Below are positions 1 to 8,735 of a stretch of 64,000 bases of DNA, piece after piece. This DNA is from Oceaniovalibus guishaninsula JLT2003 (lineage in GTDB: Bacteria > Pseudomonadota > Alphaproteobacteria > Rhodobacterales > Rhodobacteraceae), in contig NZ_AMGO01000054.1 in the NCBI RefSeq assembly GCF_000299575.1, positions 1 to 64,000 of the forward strand. Reading direction: 5' to 3'. The notes beneath the pieces were generated by a model. It made no database searches, was not told where the DNA came from, and saw nothing but the letters and a program-made list of their open reading frames with translations. The position numbers were made by a program, and so were the translations under genes. Each line of letters begins with the position of its first letter. Position 1 is the first letter of the stretch.

Positions 1-25
1 CGTCGTCAGCAAGATCCTCGCCTGA
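1..25 (+). CDS. tuf: Elongation factor Tu, 3' end only
   Basis: The first bases encode V-V-S-K-I-L-A followed by TGA (stop at 23-25), which matches the usual C-terminus of bacterial EF-Tu (GAGVVSKILA-type ending). EF-Tu delivers aminoacyl-tRNA to the ribosome as a GTP complex. Only seven codons are in the window, so the call rests on this short ending plus position: tuf commonly lies directly upstream of rpsJ where the str and S10 operons are joined. Confidence 0.75.
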
Positions 26-32
26 GCGGACG

Positions 33-48
33 CGCCCCTTCGGGGGCG
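33..48 (+). terminator. Short GC hairpin after tuf
   Basis: A 6-bp stem (33-38 with 43-48) closes a TTCG tetraloop (39-42) eight bases after the tuf stop codon. No T-run follows, so it may be a weak terminator, an RNA-stabilising hairpin or a processing site between tuf and rpsJ. Confidence 0.4.
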
Positions 49-76
49 GCCTGCGAAACGATGAAGACGGTCCGAT

Positions 77-103
77 GTGGGGCGGAAACGGTTTCCTCCC
101 CAC
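77..103 (+). promoter_or_regulatory. Leader hairpin upstream of rpsJ
   Basis: Bases 77-82 (GTGGGG) pair with 98-103 (CCCCAC), and inside them 84-88 (GGAAA) pairs with 92-96 (TTTCC) around a 3-base loop, with one C-T mismatch between the two helices. The hairpin ends about 33 bases before the rpsJ start codon and no T-run follows. It could be an autoregulatory or stabilising leader for the S10 operon; that role is inferred from position only. Confidence 0.4.
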
Positions 104-136
104 CTCTCGACCGATACCCCTGGAAGGGATACGACC

Positions 137-457
137 ATGGCAGGTAGCCAGAACATTCGCATCCGCCTGAAGGCGTTCGATTACCGCGTGCTCGACAGCA
201 GCACGCAGGAAATCGTCTCGACCGCCAAGCGGACCGGCGCATCGGTGCGCGGACCGATCCCGCTGCCCAACAAGATCGAGAAGTTCACCGTCCTGCGCGG
301 GCCGCATGTGGACAAGAAGTCGCGCGACCAGTTCGAGATCCGCACGCACAAGCGCATGCTGGATATCGTCGACCCGACCCCGCAGACCGTCGATGCGCTG
401 ATGAAGCTCGATCTTGCGGCCGGCGTCGCCGTCGATATCAAAGTGATGGGGGCCTGA
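137..457 (+). CDS. rpsJ: 30S ribosomal protein S10
   Basis: S10 (106 aa) is a small-subunit head protein, and in the NusB-S10 complex it also takes part in transcription antitermination. The sequence begins [17 protein letters not shown] and carries the conserved GPIPLPNK and RTHKRMLDI segments. The ATG at 137 was preferred to an in-frame ATG at 77 because the conserved S10 N-terminus begins there and a GGAAGGG ribosome-binding site lies 8 bases upstream. The extra upstream codons resemble no S10. It opens the S10 operon and is followed four bases later by rplC. Confidence 0.97.
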   Translation: MAGSQNIRIRLKAFDYRVLDSSTQEIVSTAKRTGASVRGPIPLPNKIEKFTVLRGPHVDKKSRDQFEIRTHKRMLDIVDPTPQTVDALMKLDLAAGVAVDIKVMGA

Positions 458-461
458 TCCG

Positions 462-1337
462 ATGCTGCGTTCCGGCGTAATCGCGAAGAAGGTGGGCATG
501 ACCCGCATCTTCCAGGAGGACGGTCGCCAGATCCCGGTCACCGTTCTGCAACTCGACACGCTTCAGGTGGTCGCCCAGCGCACCCCCGAGGCGCATGGCT
601 ATGCCGCCGTGCAACTCGGTGCCGGCACCGCCAAGGCCAAGAACACCTCGAAGGCCATGCGCGGCCATTTCGCGGTGGCCAACGTGGCGCCCAAGCGCAA
701 GATCGCCGAGTTCCGCGTCGCCCCCGAGAACCTCATCGCCGTCGGCGAGGAGATCACCGCGAACCACTATTTCGAGGGCCAGTTCGTCGATGTCAGCGGC
801 ACCTCCATCGGCAAGGGTTTTGCCGGGGCGATGAAGCGGCACAATTTTGGCGGCCTGCGCGCGTCGCACGGCGTGTCGATCAGCCATCGGTCGCACGGCT
901 CGACCGGCCAGTGCCAGGATCCGGGCAAGGTGTTCAAGGGCAAGAAGATGGCCGGACACATGGGCGCCGCCCGCGTGACCACGCAGAACCTTCAGGTCGT
1001 CAAGACCGATGCCGACCGGGGACTGATCATGGTCAAGGGCGCGGTTCCCGGCTCCAAGGGCGGCTGGGTCACGATCAAGGACGCGGTCAAGAAGCCCGTC
1101 CCCGACAACGTGATCTACCCCGCGGCGCTGAAATCCGCCGCCGAGGAGGCCGAACGTCTGGCACGGGCCGCCGCCGAGGAAGCCGCCGCCGCCGAAGCCG
1201 CCGAGGCCGAGCGCCTGGCAGCCGAGCAGGCCGCAGCCGAGGAAGCCGCGTTGAAGGAAGCGCAGGCCGACATCGCCGAGGAGAAGTCGGACACCGACAA
1301 TTCCGACGCCACGCCGACCGAGGGAGACGACAAATGA
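462..1337 (+). CDS. rplC: 50S ribosomal protein L3 with long acidic/Ala-rich tail
   Basis: L3 is an early-assembly large-subunit protein near the peptidyl-transferase centre. The core, about residues 1-225, is typical and contains [10 protein letters not shown], whose glutamine is the usual PrmB methylation site. At 291 aa the protein is longer than the roughly 210 aa of many bacteria. The extra C-terminal part, about residue 226 to the end, is nearly all Ala, Glu, Arg and Leu and then Asp/Ser-rich, so it looks like a charged helix or disordered tail. Its stop codon overlaps the rplD start (ATGA), suggesting translational coupling. Confidence 0.97.
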   Translation: MLRSGVIAKKVGMTRIFQEDGRQIPVTVLQLDTLQVVAQRTPEAHGYAAVQLGAGTAKAKNTSKAMRGHFAVANVAPKRKIAEFRVAPENLIAVGEEITANHYFEGQFVDVSGTSIGKGFAGAMKRHNFGGLRASHGVSISHRSHGSTGQCQDPGKVFKGKKMAGHMGAARVTTQNLQVVKTDADRGLIMVKGAVPGSKGGWVTIKDAVKKPVPDNVIYPAALKSAAEEAERLARAAAEEAAAAEAAEAERLAAEQAAAEEAALKEAQADIAEEKSDTDNSDATPTEGDDK

Positions 1338-1954
1338 AACTCGACGTGATCACCCTCGACGGCGGCAACGCCGGTTCCGTCGATCTCGGAGACGAGATCT
1401 TCGGGCTGGAACCGCGCGCCGACATCCTGCACCGCGTGGTGCGCTGGCAGCGTAACAACGCGCAACAGGGCACGCACAAGGTCAAGACCCGCTCCGAGAC
1501 GTCCTATTCGACCAAGAAGATCTATCGCCAGAAGGGCACCGGCGGCGCACGCCACGGCGACCGCAACGCGCCGATCTTCCGCAAGGGCGGTGTCTACAAG
1601 GGCCCGACCCCGCGCAGCCACGGCCACGACCTGACCAAGAAGTTCCGCAAGCTGGGGCTCAGGCACGCGCTGTCGTCCAAGGCGGCGACCGGCAATCTCG
1701 TCGTTCTCGACAGTATCGACATGGCGGAAGCCAAGACCGGCGCGCTGGCGAAAAGCATCGCCAAGATGGGCTGGAAGCGCGCGCTGATCATCGACGGTGC
1801 CGCGGTGAACGAGAACTTCGCGCGGGCCGCGGCCAATATCGAAGGTCTGGACGTTCTGCCCAGCATGGGCGCCAACGTCTACGACATCCTCAAGCGCGAC
1901 ACGCTGGTCATCACCAAGGCCGGCGTCGAAGCTCTGGAAGCGAGGCTGAAATGA
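1334..1954 (+). CDS. rplD: 50S ribosomal protein L4
   Basis: L4 (206 aa) binds 23S rRNA domain I and reaches into the exit tunnel. The conserved loop [20 protein letters not shown] lies at about residues 62-81. In gammaproteobacteria L4 also represses its own S10 operon; whether it does so here is unknown. It overlaps rplC by ATGA at its start and rplW by ATGA at its end, so the three genes are probably translated as a coupled set. Confidence 0.97.
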   Translation: MKLDVITLDGGNAGSVDLGDEIFGLEPRADILHRVVRWQRNNAQQGTHKVKTRSETSYSTKKIYRQKGTGGARHGDRNAPIFRKGGVYKGPTPRSHGHDLTKKFRKLGLRHALSSKAATGNLVVLDSIDMAEAKTGALAKSIAKMGWKRALIIDGAAVNENFARAAANIEGLDVLPSMGANVYDILKRDTLVITKAGVEALEARLK

Positions 1955-2247
1955 GCGCGAAACCCGAACATTACGACGTGATCCGCAAGCCGATCATCAC
2001 CGAGAAGGCGACCATGGCGTCCGAAAACGGCGCCGTCGTCTTCGAGGTGGCGATGGATGCCGCCAAGCCGCAGATCAAGGAAGCGGTCGAGGCTTTGTTC
2101 AACGTCAAGGTCAAGGCCGTGAACACCTCCATCGCCAAGGGCAAGACCAAGCGCTTCCGCGGCAATCTCGGCACCCGCCGCAACGTGAAGAAGGCGTATG
2201 TCATGCTCGAAGAGGGCAACACGATTGACGTGACCACCGGTCTCTAA
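1951..2247 (+). CDS. rplW: 50S ribosomal protein L23
   Basis: L23 (98 aa) sits at the tunnel exit and is the docking site for trigger factor and SRP. The N-terminus holds the family pattern [13 protein letters not shown], and the middle has [10 protein letters not shown] and GKTKRFRG. It overlaps rplD by four bases. A strong intrinsic terminator lies only 18 bases after its stop codon, so the first four genes of the S10 operon may be made in excess of the rest, or readthrough may be regulated. Confidence 0.97.
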   Translation: MSAKPEHYDVIRKPIITEKATMASENGAVVFEVAMDAAKPQIKEAVEALFNVKVKAVNTSIAKGKTKRFRGNLGTRRNVKKAYVMLEEGNTIDVTTGL

Positions 2248-2264
2248 TATCAGGCCGCACCGAT

Positions 2265-2299
2265 CCGGCCCCGGCGCGTTCCGGGGCCGGTCCTTTTTT
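2265..2299 (+). terminator. Intrinsic terminator between rplW and rplB
   Basis: A perfect 10-bp stem, CCGGCCCCGG (2265-2274) with CCGGGGCCGG (2281-2290), closes a 6-base loop and is followed by TCCTTTTTT. This is a textbook rho-independent terminator placed inside the S10 operon. No convincing promoter was seen between it and rplB at 2371, so partial readthrough or antitermination seems needed. Confidence 0.85.
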
Positions 2300-2370
2300 C
2301 TTCGGGGACCTGCGGGGCCCTTCACATCCGGGCCGACCTGGCCCGCACAAGCAGACGGAAGACAGAAAGC

Positions 2371-3213
2371 ATGGCACTCAAGTCGTACAAGCCGACGACG
2401 CCGGGCCAGCGCGGGCTGGTGCTGATCGACCGTTCGGAGCTGTGGAAAGGCCGTCCGGTCAAGGCCCTCACCGAGGGTCTGTCCAAGCATGGCGGTCGAA
2501 ACAACACCGGACGGATCACGATGCGCCGCAAGGGCGGCGGGGCGAAGCGTCTCTACCGGATCGTCGATTTCCGGCGGACCAAGCACGATATGTCCGCGGT
2601 CGTCGCGCGTATCGAATACGATCCCAACCGCACCGCGTTCATCGCGCTGATCCAGTACGAGGACGGCGAGCAGCGCTATATCCTCGCGCCCCAGCGGCTG
2701 GCCGTGGGCGACAAGATCGTCAGCGGGTCCAAGGTCGACATCAAGCCCGGCAACGCGATGCCGTTCCAGGGCATGCCCATCGGCACGATCGTCCACAACA
2801 TCGAGCTGAAGCCCGGCAAGGGCGGCCAGATCGCGCGTGCCGCCGGCACCTATGCCCAGTTCGTCGGCCGGGACGGCGGCTATGCGCAGATCCGCCTCAG
2901 CTCGGGCGAATTGCGGCTGGTGCGCCAGGAATGCATGGCGACGGTCGGGGCGGTCTCGAACCCCGACAACAGCAACCAGAATATCGGCAAGGCGGGGCGC
3001 AACCGCCATTACGGCAAGCGGCCTTCGGTCCGCGGCGTCGTGATGAACCCGATCGACCACCCGCATGGCGGCGGCGAGGGCCGCACCTCGGGCGGCCGTC
3101 ATCCGGTCACGCCGTGGGGCAAGCCCACCAAGGGCGCGCGCACCCGCAACAAGAACAAGGCGAGCCAGGCGATGATCATCCGCTCGCGTCACGCCAAGAA
3201 GAAAGGCCGCTGA
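2371..3213 (+). CDS. rplB: 50S ribosomal protein L2
   Basis: L2 (280 aa) is needed for subunit association and peptidyl-transferase activity. It starts [15 protein letters not shown] and carries the conserved C-terminal [18 protein letters not shown] region with the key histidine, then KTRN-like and RSRHAKKK motifs. Length is normal. It is the first gene after the internal terminator of the operon and is followed one base later by rpsS. Confidence 0.97.
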   Translation: MALKSYKPTTPGQRGLVLIDRSELWKGRPVKALTEGLSKHGGRNNTGRITMRRKGGGAKRLYRIVDFRRTKHDMSAVVARIEYDPNRTAFIALIQYEDGEQRYILAPQRLAVGDKIVSGSKVDIKPGNAMPFQGMPIGTIVHNIELKPGKGGQIARAAGTYAQFVGRDGGYAQIRLSSGELRLVRQECMATVGAVSNPDNSNQNIGKAGRNRHYGKRPSVRGVVMNPIDHPHGGGEGRTSGGRHPVTPWGKPTKGARTRNKNKASQAMIIRSRHAKKKGR

Positions 3214-3214
3214 T

Positions 3215-3493
3215 ATGAGCCGGTCCGTCTGGAAAGGCCCCTTCGTCGACGCTTACGTCCTCAAGAAGGCCGAAAAATCCCGCGAGAGCGGCCGCAACGA
3301 GGTCATAAAGATCTGGTCGCGCCGGTCCACCATCCTGCCCCAGTTCGTGGGCCTCACCTTCGGCGTCTACAACGGCAAGAAGCACATCCCGGTCAACGTG
3401 TCCGAGGATATGATCGGTCAGAAGTTCGGTGAGTATTCGCCGACCCGGACCTATACCGGCCATGCCGCCGACAAGAAGGCGAAGCGCAAATGA
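3215..3493 (+). CDS. rpsS: 30S ribosomal protein S19
   Basis: S19 (92 aa) forms a complex with S13 in the 30S head near the A site. It starts [18 protein letters not shown] and carries the typical [18 protein letters not shown] and [12 protein letters not shown] segments. The stop codon overlaps the rplV start by ATGA. Confidence 0.97.
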   Translation: MSRSVWKGPFVDAYVLKKAEKSRESGRNEVIKIWSRRSTILPQFVGLTFGVYNGKKHIPVNVSEDMIGQKFGEYSPTRTYTGHAADKKAKRK

Positions 3494-3879
3494 GCAAGGA
3501 AAAGCAACCCCGCCGCCTGCCCGAGAACGAGGCGATGGCCAAGGTCCGCATGCTGCGCACCAGCCCGCAGAAGCTGAATCTTGTGGCGCAACTGATCCGC
3601 GGCAAGAAGGTCGAGCGTGCGCTGAACGAACTGACCTTCGACAAGAAGCGCATCAGCGCCGATGTCCGCAAGTGTCTTCAGTCCGCCATCGCCAACGCCG
3701 AGAACAACCACAACCTCGACGTGGACGAACTGATCGTCGCCGAGGCCTGGGTCGGCAAGAACCTGACCATGAAGCGTGGACGCCCGCGGGCGCGCGGACG
3801 GTTCGGCCGTATCGTCAAGCCGTTCTCGGAACTGACGATCAAGGTCCGGCAGGTCGAAATGAATGGGGAGAATGCCTGA
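3490..3879 (+). CDS. rplV: 50S ribosomal protein L22
   Basis: L22 (129 aa) lines the peptide exit tunnel with an extended beta hairpin; changes there are known to give macrolide resistance in other bacteria. The family signature [14 protein letters not shown]-like element appears near the C-terminus as [18 protein letters not shown]. It overlaps rpsS by four bases at its start and shares one base with the rpsC start codon (TGATG). Confidence 0.97.
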   Translation: MSKEKQPRRLPENEAMAKVRMLRTSPQKLNLVAQLIRGKKVERALNELTFDKKRISADVRKCLQSAIANAENNHNLDVDELIVAEAWVGKNLTMKRGRPRARGRFGRIVKPFSELTIKVRQVEMNGENA

Positions 3880-4601
3880 TGGGCAACAAGGTCAACCCCG
3901 TCGGAATGCGGCTTCAGGTCAACCGGACCTGGGACAGCCGCTGGTATGCCGACACCAAGGATTACGGCAATCTTCTGCTCGAAGACATCCGTATGCGCGA
4001 ATTCATCCGCGAGGAATGCAAGCAGGCCGGCATCAGCCGCGTGATCATCGAACGTCCGCACCGCAAGTGCCGCGTCACGATCCACACGGCCCGTCCCGGC
4101 GTCATCATCGGCAAGAAGGGCGCGGATATCGAGACGCTGCGCCGCAAGCTGGCCGCGATGACCGCGTCGGAACTGCACCTCAACGTGGTCGAGGTCCGCA
4201 AGCCCGAGCTTGACGCCTATCTCGTCGGCGAAAGCATCGCGCAACAGCTCGAGCGCCGGGTCAGCTTCCGCCGCGCGATGAAGCGGTCGGTGCAGAACGC
4301 CATGCGCATGGGGGCCTTGGGGATCCGCGTGAACCTGGCCGGCCGTCTCGGCGGTGCCGAGATCGCGCGCACCGAATGGTATCGCGAGGGGCGTGTGCCG
4401 CTGCACACGTTGCGCGCCGATATCGACTTCGCCCGCGTCGAGGCCAAGACCGCCTATGGCATCATCGGCATCCAGGTCTGGATCTTCAAGGGCGAGATCC
4501 TCGAGCACGATCCGGGCGCCCGCGACCGCAAGGCGCAGGAATTGCAGGATGGCCCCGCGCCCCGTGGCGCCGGCGGCGGTCGCCGCGACCGCGACCGGTA
4601 A
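3879..4601 (+). CDS. rpsC: 30S ribosomal protein S3
   Basis: S3 (240 aa) sits at the mRNA entrance and contributes to helicase activity. The start ATG shares its A with the rplV stop codon and gives the conserved N-terminus [12 protein letters not shown]. The KH domain shows [14 protein letters not shown], and the C-terminal domain shows [25 protein letters not shown]. The end is a short Gly/Arg-rich tail. A longer in-frame reading exists from 3429, but it runs through rplV in another frame and is not used. Confidence 0.97.
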   Translation: MGNKVNPVGMRLQVNRTWDSRWYADTKDYGNLLLEDIRMREFIREECKQAGISRVIIERPHRKCRVTIHTARPGVIIGKKGADIETLRRKLAAMTASELHLNVVEVRKPELDAYLVGESIAQQLERRVSFRRAMKRSVQNAMRMGALGIRVNLAGRLGGAEIARTEWYREGRVPLHTLRADIDFARVEAKTAYGIIGIQVWIFKGEILEHDPGARDRKAQELQDGPAPRGAGGGRRDRDR

Positions 4602-4613
4602 GGAGTAGAAAAG

Positions 4614-5027
4614 ATGCTGCAACCAAAGCGCACCAAATTCCGCAAGATGCACAAGGGCCGCATCCACGGCGAGGCGAAGGGCGGGTCGGATCTGAACTTC
4701 GGCACGTTCGGCCTCAAGGCGGTCGAGCCCGAGCGGATCACCGCGCGCCAGATCGAGGCCGCGCGCCGCGCCATGACGCGCCACATGAAGCGTCAGGGCC
4801 GCGTCTGGATCCGGATCTTCCCCGACACCCCCGTCTCGTCCAAACCGACCGAGGTGCGGATGGGCAAGGGCAAGGGATCGGTCGATTTCTGGGCCGCCAA
4901 GGTCAAGCCCGGACGCATCATGTTCGAGCTTGACGGCGTGAACGAAGCCACCGCCCGCGAGGCGCTGCGCCTCGCCGCGATGAAGCTGCCGATCAAGACG
5001 CGAACGGTCATCCGCGAAGACTGGTGA
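4614..5027 (+). CDS. rplP: 50S ribosomal protein L16
   Basis: L16 (137 aa) organises the A-site region of the large subunit. It starts [16 protein letters not shown], with [22 protein letters not shown] and the RVWIRIFPD segment. In most bacteria rpmC follows immediately. Here the operon is interrupted by a convergent methyltransferase gene, and a hairpin lies between the two 3' ends. Confidence 0.97.
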   Translation: MLQPKRTKFRKMHKGRIHGEAKGGSDLNFGTFGLKAVEPERITARQIEAARRAMTRHMKRQGRVWIRIFPDTPVSSKPTEVRMGKGKGSVDFWAAKVKPGRIMFELDGVNEATAREALRLAAMKLPIKTRTVIREDW

Positions 5028-5051
5028 ACAGCCGGTCATCGGAATCAATGC

Positions 5052-5079
5052 AGGGCGGGGCACGATGCCTCGCCCTTTC
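5052..5079 (+). terminator. Hairpin between convergent rplP and methyltransferase gene
   Basis: Bases 5052-5061 pair with 5067-5076 in a 10-bp stem with one G-U pair around a 5-base loop, followed by only two or three T. It lies in the 67-base gap between two converging genes and probably ends transcription of rplP, possibly in both directions. Confidence 0.6.
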
Positions 5080-5094
5080 GCGTTCCGTCGCCGG

Positions 5095-6048
5095 TCAATC
5101 CCGGCGGGTCGCGATCGCGCAGATGCTGTCGTATTTGAACCGCGCGGGCGCAGCGACGGTCAGCGCGAGCAGCAGCGGATAGTAAAGCGCCGTCCGTTCC
5201 TTCGGCGTCATGCGATAGGCGCCCCTGTCGCGATAGAACCCGATCATCGGCCGCCCGAACGCGGCCCAGCTTTGCGCCACCTGCCGCCGGTAATGCCGCC
5301 AGCGCAGATTGACCGCGCCGAATCCCGCCTTGTCGAACGCCGCGCGCAGGCTGCGACCGGTCCATAGCGTCAGATGGCGCGGCACCCCCAGATGCTGCCA
5401 GTTCAGCGGCGCCATGCGAAAATCCAGACAATCGGCATTCGGCACCTCGACCACGGCGCGCCCGCCTTGCCGCAGCAATCCGCGCATCTGTTCCAGCGCG
5501 GCGATAGGGTCGGTCGTGTGCTCCAGCACATGCTTGCACAGCACCAGATCGAACGCGCCGCGCGGCACGGCATCGGGCACGGCCTCGGCCGTTCCCGCAT
5601 GGACGGTCAGCGGAAAATCCGCGCGGCGCGACGCGGCATTCGGGTCCGGCTCCACCCCCGTTACGTCATGCCCCATCGCCGCCAGCGCCAGCATCGCATC
5701 GCCGGCCCCCGCGCCCATATCCAGCACCCGCGCGCCCGGCGGCAAATCGCGCGCCAGGTCCTCCAGCCCCGTCACGCCCCGATCGGCGAACCAGGCCAGC
5801 TTCTCCAGAACCCGAAAGCCCAACGTGGTGCGGCGATGGCGCGTCACGCCGGCGGGGGCATGGGTGTGATAATCGTCGATCCGGTAATGATCGGCCAGCA
5901 CGTCGGGCGGGGGCAGGGGGGCCACCCCCGCATAACCGTCCGCATCGCAGCGCCAGATCGCGAAGCTGCGGTCGCTGTCGGGCTTGCGCCAGTCGCCGGG
6001 CACGTCGAACCAGGGACGCATCCTTGCGCCGCATACTCTGCATTCCAC
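5095..6048 (-). CDS. SAM-dependent methyltransferase with N-terminal Cys motif
   Basis: A class I SAM methyltransferase (317 aa from the chosen start). The binding motif VLDMGAGAGD lies at about residues 108-117, with GVEPD after the next strand and LCKHVLEHT as the motif-IV region. The N-terminus has C-x2-C (C3, C6) and C34, typical of a small zinc-ribbon-like segment seen in sugar- or lipid-linked methyltransferases; the substrate is unknown. The GTG at 6048 was chosen because GGGGGAA lies about six bases upstream and conservation seems to begin there; an ATG at 6102 is the alternative. It sits inverted between rplP and rpmC and is unlikely to be a ribosomal-protein gene. Confidence 0.8.
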   Translation of the reverse strand: MECRVCGARMRPWFDVPGDWRKPDSDRSFAIWRCDADGYAGVAPLPPPDVLADHYRIDDYHTHAPAGVTRHRRTTLGFRVLEKLAWFADRGVTGLEDLARDLPPGARVLDMGAGAGDAMLALAAMGHDVTGVEPDPNAASRRADFPLTVHAGTAEAVPDAVPRGAFDLVLCKHVLEHTTDPIAALEQMRGLLRQGGRAVVEVPNADCLDFRMAPLNWQHLGVPRHLTLWTGRSLRAAFDKAGFGAVNLRWRHYRRQVAQSWAAFGRPMIGFYRDRGAYRMTPKERTALYYPLLLALTVAAPARFKYDSICAIATRRD

Positions 6049-6131
6049 GCCAATTCCCCCGCCGGTTGCGCTACCGATGACCGACGCGGCGCCGCGCGGC
6101 AAGGGATCGTGCGCATCGGTCGAGATTCCGG

Positions 6132-6160
6132 TTGCGTCCGGGCCACAACACCCCTAGACG
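6132..6160 (+). promoter_or_regulatory. Possible promoter for the rpmC segment
   Basis: TTGCGT (6132-6137) and TAGACG (6155-6160) are 17 bases apart, in the divergent gap between the reverse methyltransferase gene and rpmC. The match to sigma-70 elements is weak, especially the -10. The position is where a new promoter would be needed because the operon is interrupted. A 7-bp inverted repeat, CACCGGA (6178-6184) with TCCGGTG (6211-6217), lies in the following leader. Confidence 0.3.
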
Positions 6161-6238
6161 CACCGGACCACCCACTCCACCGGATTCGAGGTGACCCTGT
6201 TTCGGGGCCTTCCGGTGATGTTGAAAGGATCCGCGGCG

Positions 6239-6451
6239 ATGGACGCCACCGAACTTCATTCCAAGACGCCGGACGAGCTGCGCGATCGCCTCGCCAGCCT
6301 CAAGAAGGAGGCGTTCAACCTGCGCTTCCGCCAGGCGACGAACCAGCTCGACAATACCGCGCAGATGCGCAACGTCCGCCGCGACGTGGCGCGCGTCAAG
6401 ACCGTGCTCAACCAGAAGGCCGCCGCCGCGGCCAAGACGACGGAGGCCTGA
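6239..6451 (+). CDS. rpmC: 50S ribosomal protein L29
   Basis: L29 (70 aa) lies near the tunnel exit beside L23. The protein from ATG 6239 reads [14 protein letters not shown], then [17 protein letters not shown], which is the L29 signature region. An upstream in-frame ATG at 6191 would add 16 residues not seen in L29. AAAGGA at about 6224 fits the chosen start. rpsQ follows three bases after the stop. Confidence 0.95.
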   Translation: MDATELHSKTPDELRDRLASLKKEAFNLRFRQATNQLDNTAQMRNVRRDVARVKTVLNQKAAAAAKTTEA

Positions 6452-6454
6452 TTC

Positions 6455-6685
6455 ATGCCCAAACGCATCCTGACCGGCACCGTCACCAGCAACCAGAACG
6501 AACAGACCGTCACCGTTTCGGTCGAACGTCGCTTCACGCATCCGGTGCTGAAGAAGACGATCCGCAAGTCGAAGAAGTACCGCGCCCATGACGAGGCGAA
6601 CGCCTTCAACGTGGGCGATCAGGTGCGCATCCAGGAATGCGCCCCCAAATCCAAGACCAAGCGCTGGGAGGTGATCGCCTCCTAA
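6455..6685 (+). CDS. rpsQ: 30S ribosomal protein S17
   Basis: S17 (76 aa) is a primary 16S-binding OB-fold protein. It starts [21 protein letters not shown] and contains the family segment [20 protein letters not shown]. The spacing to rpmC is only three bases. A 75-base gap without a clear promoter separates it from rplN. Confidence 0.96.
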   Translation: MPKRILTGTVTSNQNEQTVTVSVERRFTHPVLKKTIRKSKKYRAHDEANAFNVGDQVRIQECAPKSKTKRWEVIAS

Positions 6686-6760
6686 GGGCCGTCACACCCG
6701 GTTTGAACGAAACCCTGGGGATGAGGCGCGCGTCGCCCTCCAAAGGTCGGGAGAAACCAA

Positions 6761-7129
6761 ATGATCCAGATGCAGACCAATCTGGATGTCGCTGACAATT
6801 CCGGCGCACGCCGTGTTCAGTGCATCAAGGTTCTGGGCGGATCCAAGCGGAAATACGCCTCTGTCGGCGACATCATCGTGGTGTCGGTGAAAGAGGCGAT
6901 TCCGCGCGGCCGCGTCAAGAAGGGCGACGTGCGCAAGGCCGTCGTCGTGCGCACCGCCAAGGAAGTGCGCCGCGAGGACGGCACCGCCATCCGCTTCGAC
7001 CGCAATGCCGCCGTCATTCTCAACAATGCGGGCGAGCCCGTGGGCACCCGTATCTTCGGGCCGGTCGTGCGCGAACTGCGCGCCAAGAACTTCATGAAGA
7101 TCATCTCGCTCGCCCCGGAGGTGCTGTGA
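6761..7129 (+). CDS. rplN: 50S ribosomal protein L14
   Basis: L14 (122 aa) forms an intersubunit bridge with L19. The protein begins [27 protein letters not shown], and the signature RDGTAIRFD-like stretch appears as [16 protein letters not shown]. It ends with [10 protein letters not shown]. rplX begins one base after the stop codon. Confidence 0.97.
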   Translation: MIQMQTNLDVADNSGARRVQCIKVLGGSKRKYASVGDIIVVSVKEAIPRGRVKKGDVRKAVVVRTAKEVRREDGTAIRFDRNAAVILNNAGEPVGTRIFGPVVRELRAKNFMKIISLAPEVL

Positions 7130-7130
7130 C

Positions 7131-7436
7131 ATGGCTGCGAAACTGAAAAAGGGCGACAAGGTCGTCGTTCTGACCGGCAAGGACAAGGGCCGTCAGGGCG
7201 AGATCACCACCGTTCTGCCCGCCCGCGGCAAGGCCATCGTCGATGGCGTCAACGTCGCGATCCGCCACACCAAGCAAAGCCAGACCAGCCAGGGCGGCCG
7301 TGTGCCGCAGGCGATGCCCATCGACCTGTCGAACCTCGCTCTGGTCGATTCCGCGGGCAAGCCCACGCGCGTCGGCTTCCGCTTTGAAGAGGGCAAGAAG
7401 GTCCGCTTCGCCAAGACCACGGGGGACACGATCTGA
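7131..7436 (+). CDS. rplX: 50S ribosomal protein L24
   Basis: L24 (101 aa) initiates 50S assembly by binding the 5' end of 23S rRNA. The KOW motif is visible near the N-terminus ([19 protein letters not shown]), followed by [12 protein letters not shown] and a [14 protein letters not shown] segment. Its stop codon shares the final A with the rplE start codon. Confidence 0.97.
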   Translation: MAAKLKKGDKVVVLTGKDKGRQGEITTVLPARGKAIVDGVNVAIRHTKQSQTSQGGRVPQAMPIDLSNLALVDSAGKPTRVGFRFEEGKKVRFAKTTGDTI

Positions 7437-7999
7437 TGCTCGACACCGCCACTTATACCCCGCGCCTCAAGACCTTCTACCGCGAAACGGTCCGTCCCGC
7501 GATGAAGCAGGAATTCGGCTTCACCAACGACATGCAGATCCCGCGCCTGGACAAGATCGTCCTGAATATCGGCGCCGGGTCCGAGGCCGTCCGCGACAGT
7601 AAGAAGGCCAAGACGGCCGCCGACGACCTGACCACCATCGCCGGCCAGAAGGCCGTCATCACCAAGGCCAAGAAATCCATCGCCGGATTCCGCGTCCGCG
7701 AGGACATGCCGCTGGGGGCCAAGGTCACGCTGCGGGGCGACCGCATGTACGAATTCCTCGACCGTCTCATCACCGTGGCGATGCCCCGCATCCGCGACTT
7801 CCGCGGCGTGTCGCCCAAATCCTTCGACGGGCGCGGCAACTACGCGATGGGGCTCAAGGAACATCTGGTCTTCCCCGAGATCAATTTCGACAAGGTCGAC
7901 GAGGTCTGGGGTCTGGACATCGTGATTTGCACAACCGCGTCCGACGACGCTCAGGCCAGGGCGCTGTTGAAGCAGTTCAACATGCCCTTCACAGCTTAA
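7436..7999 (+). CDS. rplE: 50S ribosomal protein L5
   Basis: L5 (187 aa) binds 5S rRNA and contacts the P-site tRNA. It has [12 protein letters not shown], the signature region [17 protein letters not shown] and the C-terminal [17 protein letters not shown]. Translation is probably coupled to rplX through TGATG. rpsN follows 13 bases later. Confidence 0.97.
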   Translation: MLDTATYTPRLKTFYRETVRPAMKQEFGFTNDMQIPRLDKIVLNIGAGSEAVRDSKKAKTAADDLTTIAGQKAVITKAKKSIAGFRVREDMPLGAKVTLRGDRMYEFLDRLITVAMPRIRDFRGVSPKSFDGRGNYAMGLKEHLVFPEINFDKVDEVWGLDIVICTTASDDAQARALLKQFNMPFTA

Positions 8000-8012
8000 G
8001 AGGACCGGACAC

Positions 8013-8318
8013 ATGGCGAAGAAATCCATGATCGAACGCGAAAAGAAGCGTCAGGCGCTGGTCGAGCAATATGCCGCCAAGCGCAAGGCGCTCAAGGACG
8101 TGGCCCGCGACGAAAGCCGCCCGATGGACGAACGGTTCAAGGCGCAGCTCAAGCTGGCCAAGCTGCCGCGCAATTCCAGCGCGACGCGGCTGCACAACCG
8201 CTGCCAGCTGACGGGACGGCCCCACGCCTATTACCGCAAGCTGAAAATGTCACGGATCGCGCTGCGGGATCTCGGCTCTGACGGCCAGATACCCGGCATG
8301 GTCAAGTCGAGCTGGTAA
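8013..8318 (+). CDS. rpsN: 30S ribosomal protein S14, zinc-free type
   Basis: S14 (101 aa) belongs to the 30S head. It is the long form without a zinc site: no C-x2-C pairs are present, only one Cys in [19 protein letters not shown], the S14 signature. The zinc form would be about 61 aa. The protein ends GMVKSSW, as usual. It lies between rplE and rpsH in the usual spc order. Confidence 0.97.
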   Translation: MAKKSMIEREKKRQALVEQYAAKRKALKDVARDESRPMDERFKAQLKLAKLPRNSSATRLHNRCQLTGRPHAYYRKLKMSRIALRDLGSDGQIPGMVKSSW

Positions 8319-8332
8319 GGGGGGTATAGATT

Positions 8333-8725
8333 ATGAACGATCCTCTTGGCGATATGCTGACCCGGATCCGCAACGCGCAGATGCGCGGCAAATCCACGGT
8401 GGTCACGCCCGCGTCCAAGCTGCGGGCCTGGGTGCTCGACGTGCTGGCCGACGAAGGCTATATCCGCGGCTACGAGAAAGTCACCGGGGCCGACGGCCAT
8501 CCGGCAATCGAGATCAGCCTGAAATACTACGACGGCGCGCCGGTCATCCGCGAGATCAAGCGCGTCTCCAAGCCCGGTCGCCGCGTCTACATGGCGACCC
8601 GCGACGTGCCGTCGGTGCGTCAGGGTCTTGGCGTATCCATCATCTCGACGTCCAAGGGCGTCATGTCCGACGCTTCGGCACGCACCGCGAATGTCGGTGG
8701 CGAAGTGCTCTGCACCGTGTTCTGA
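8333..8725 (+). CDS. rpsH: 30S ribosomal protein S8
   Basis: S8 (130 aa) binds the central domain of 16S rRNA and in E. coli is the autogenous regulator of the spc operon. It starts [16 protein letters not shown] and ends with the signature [20 protein letters not shown]. Whether S8 regulates this interrupted spc operon is unknown. rplF follows after ten bases with a good GGAGG-type ribosome-binding site. Confidence 0.97.
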   Translation: MNDPLGDMLTRIRNAQMRGKSTVVTPASKLRAWVLDVLADEGYIRGYEKVTGADGHPAIEISLKYYDGAPVIREIKRVSKPGRRVYMATRDVPSVRQGLGVSIISTSKGVMSDASARTANVGGEVLCTVF

Positions 8726-8735
8726 GGAGGGCAGG

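Noticed and set aside
6049-6102. A longer N-terminus for the inserted methyltransferase
   Set aside because: The extra 18 residues are low-complexity and lack a ribosome-binding site, while the GTG at 6048 has GGGGGAA in place; kept only as an alternative.
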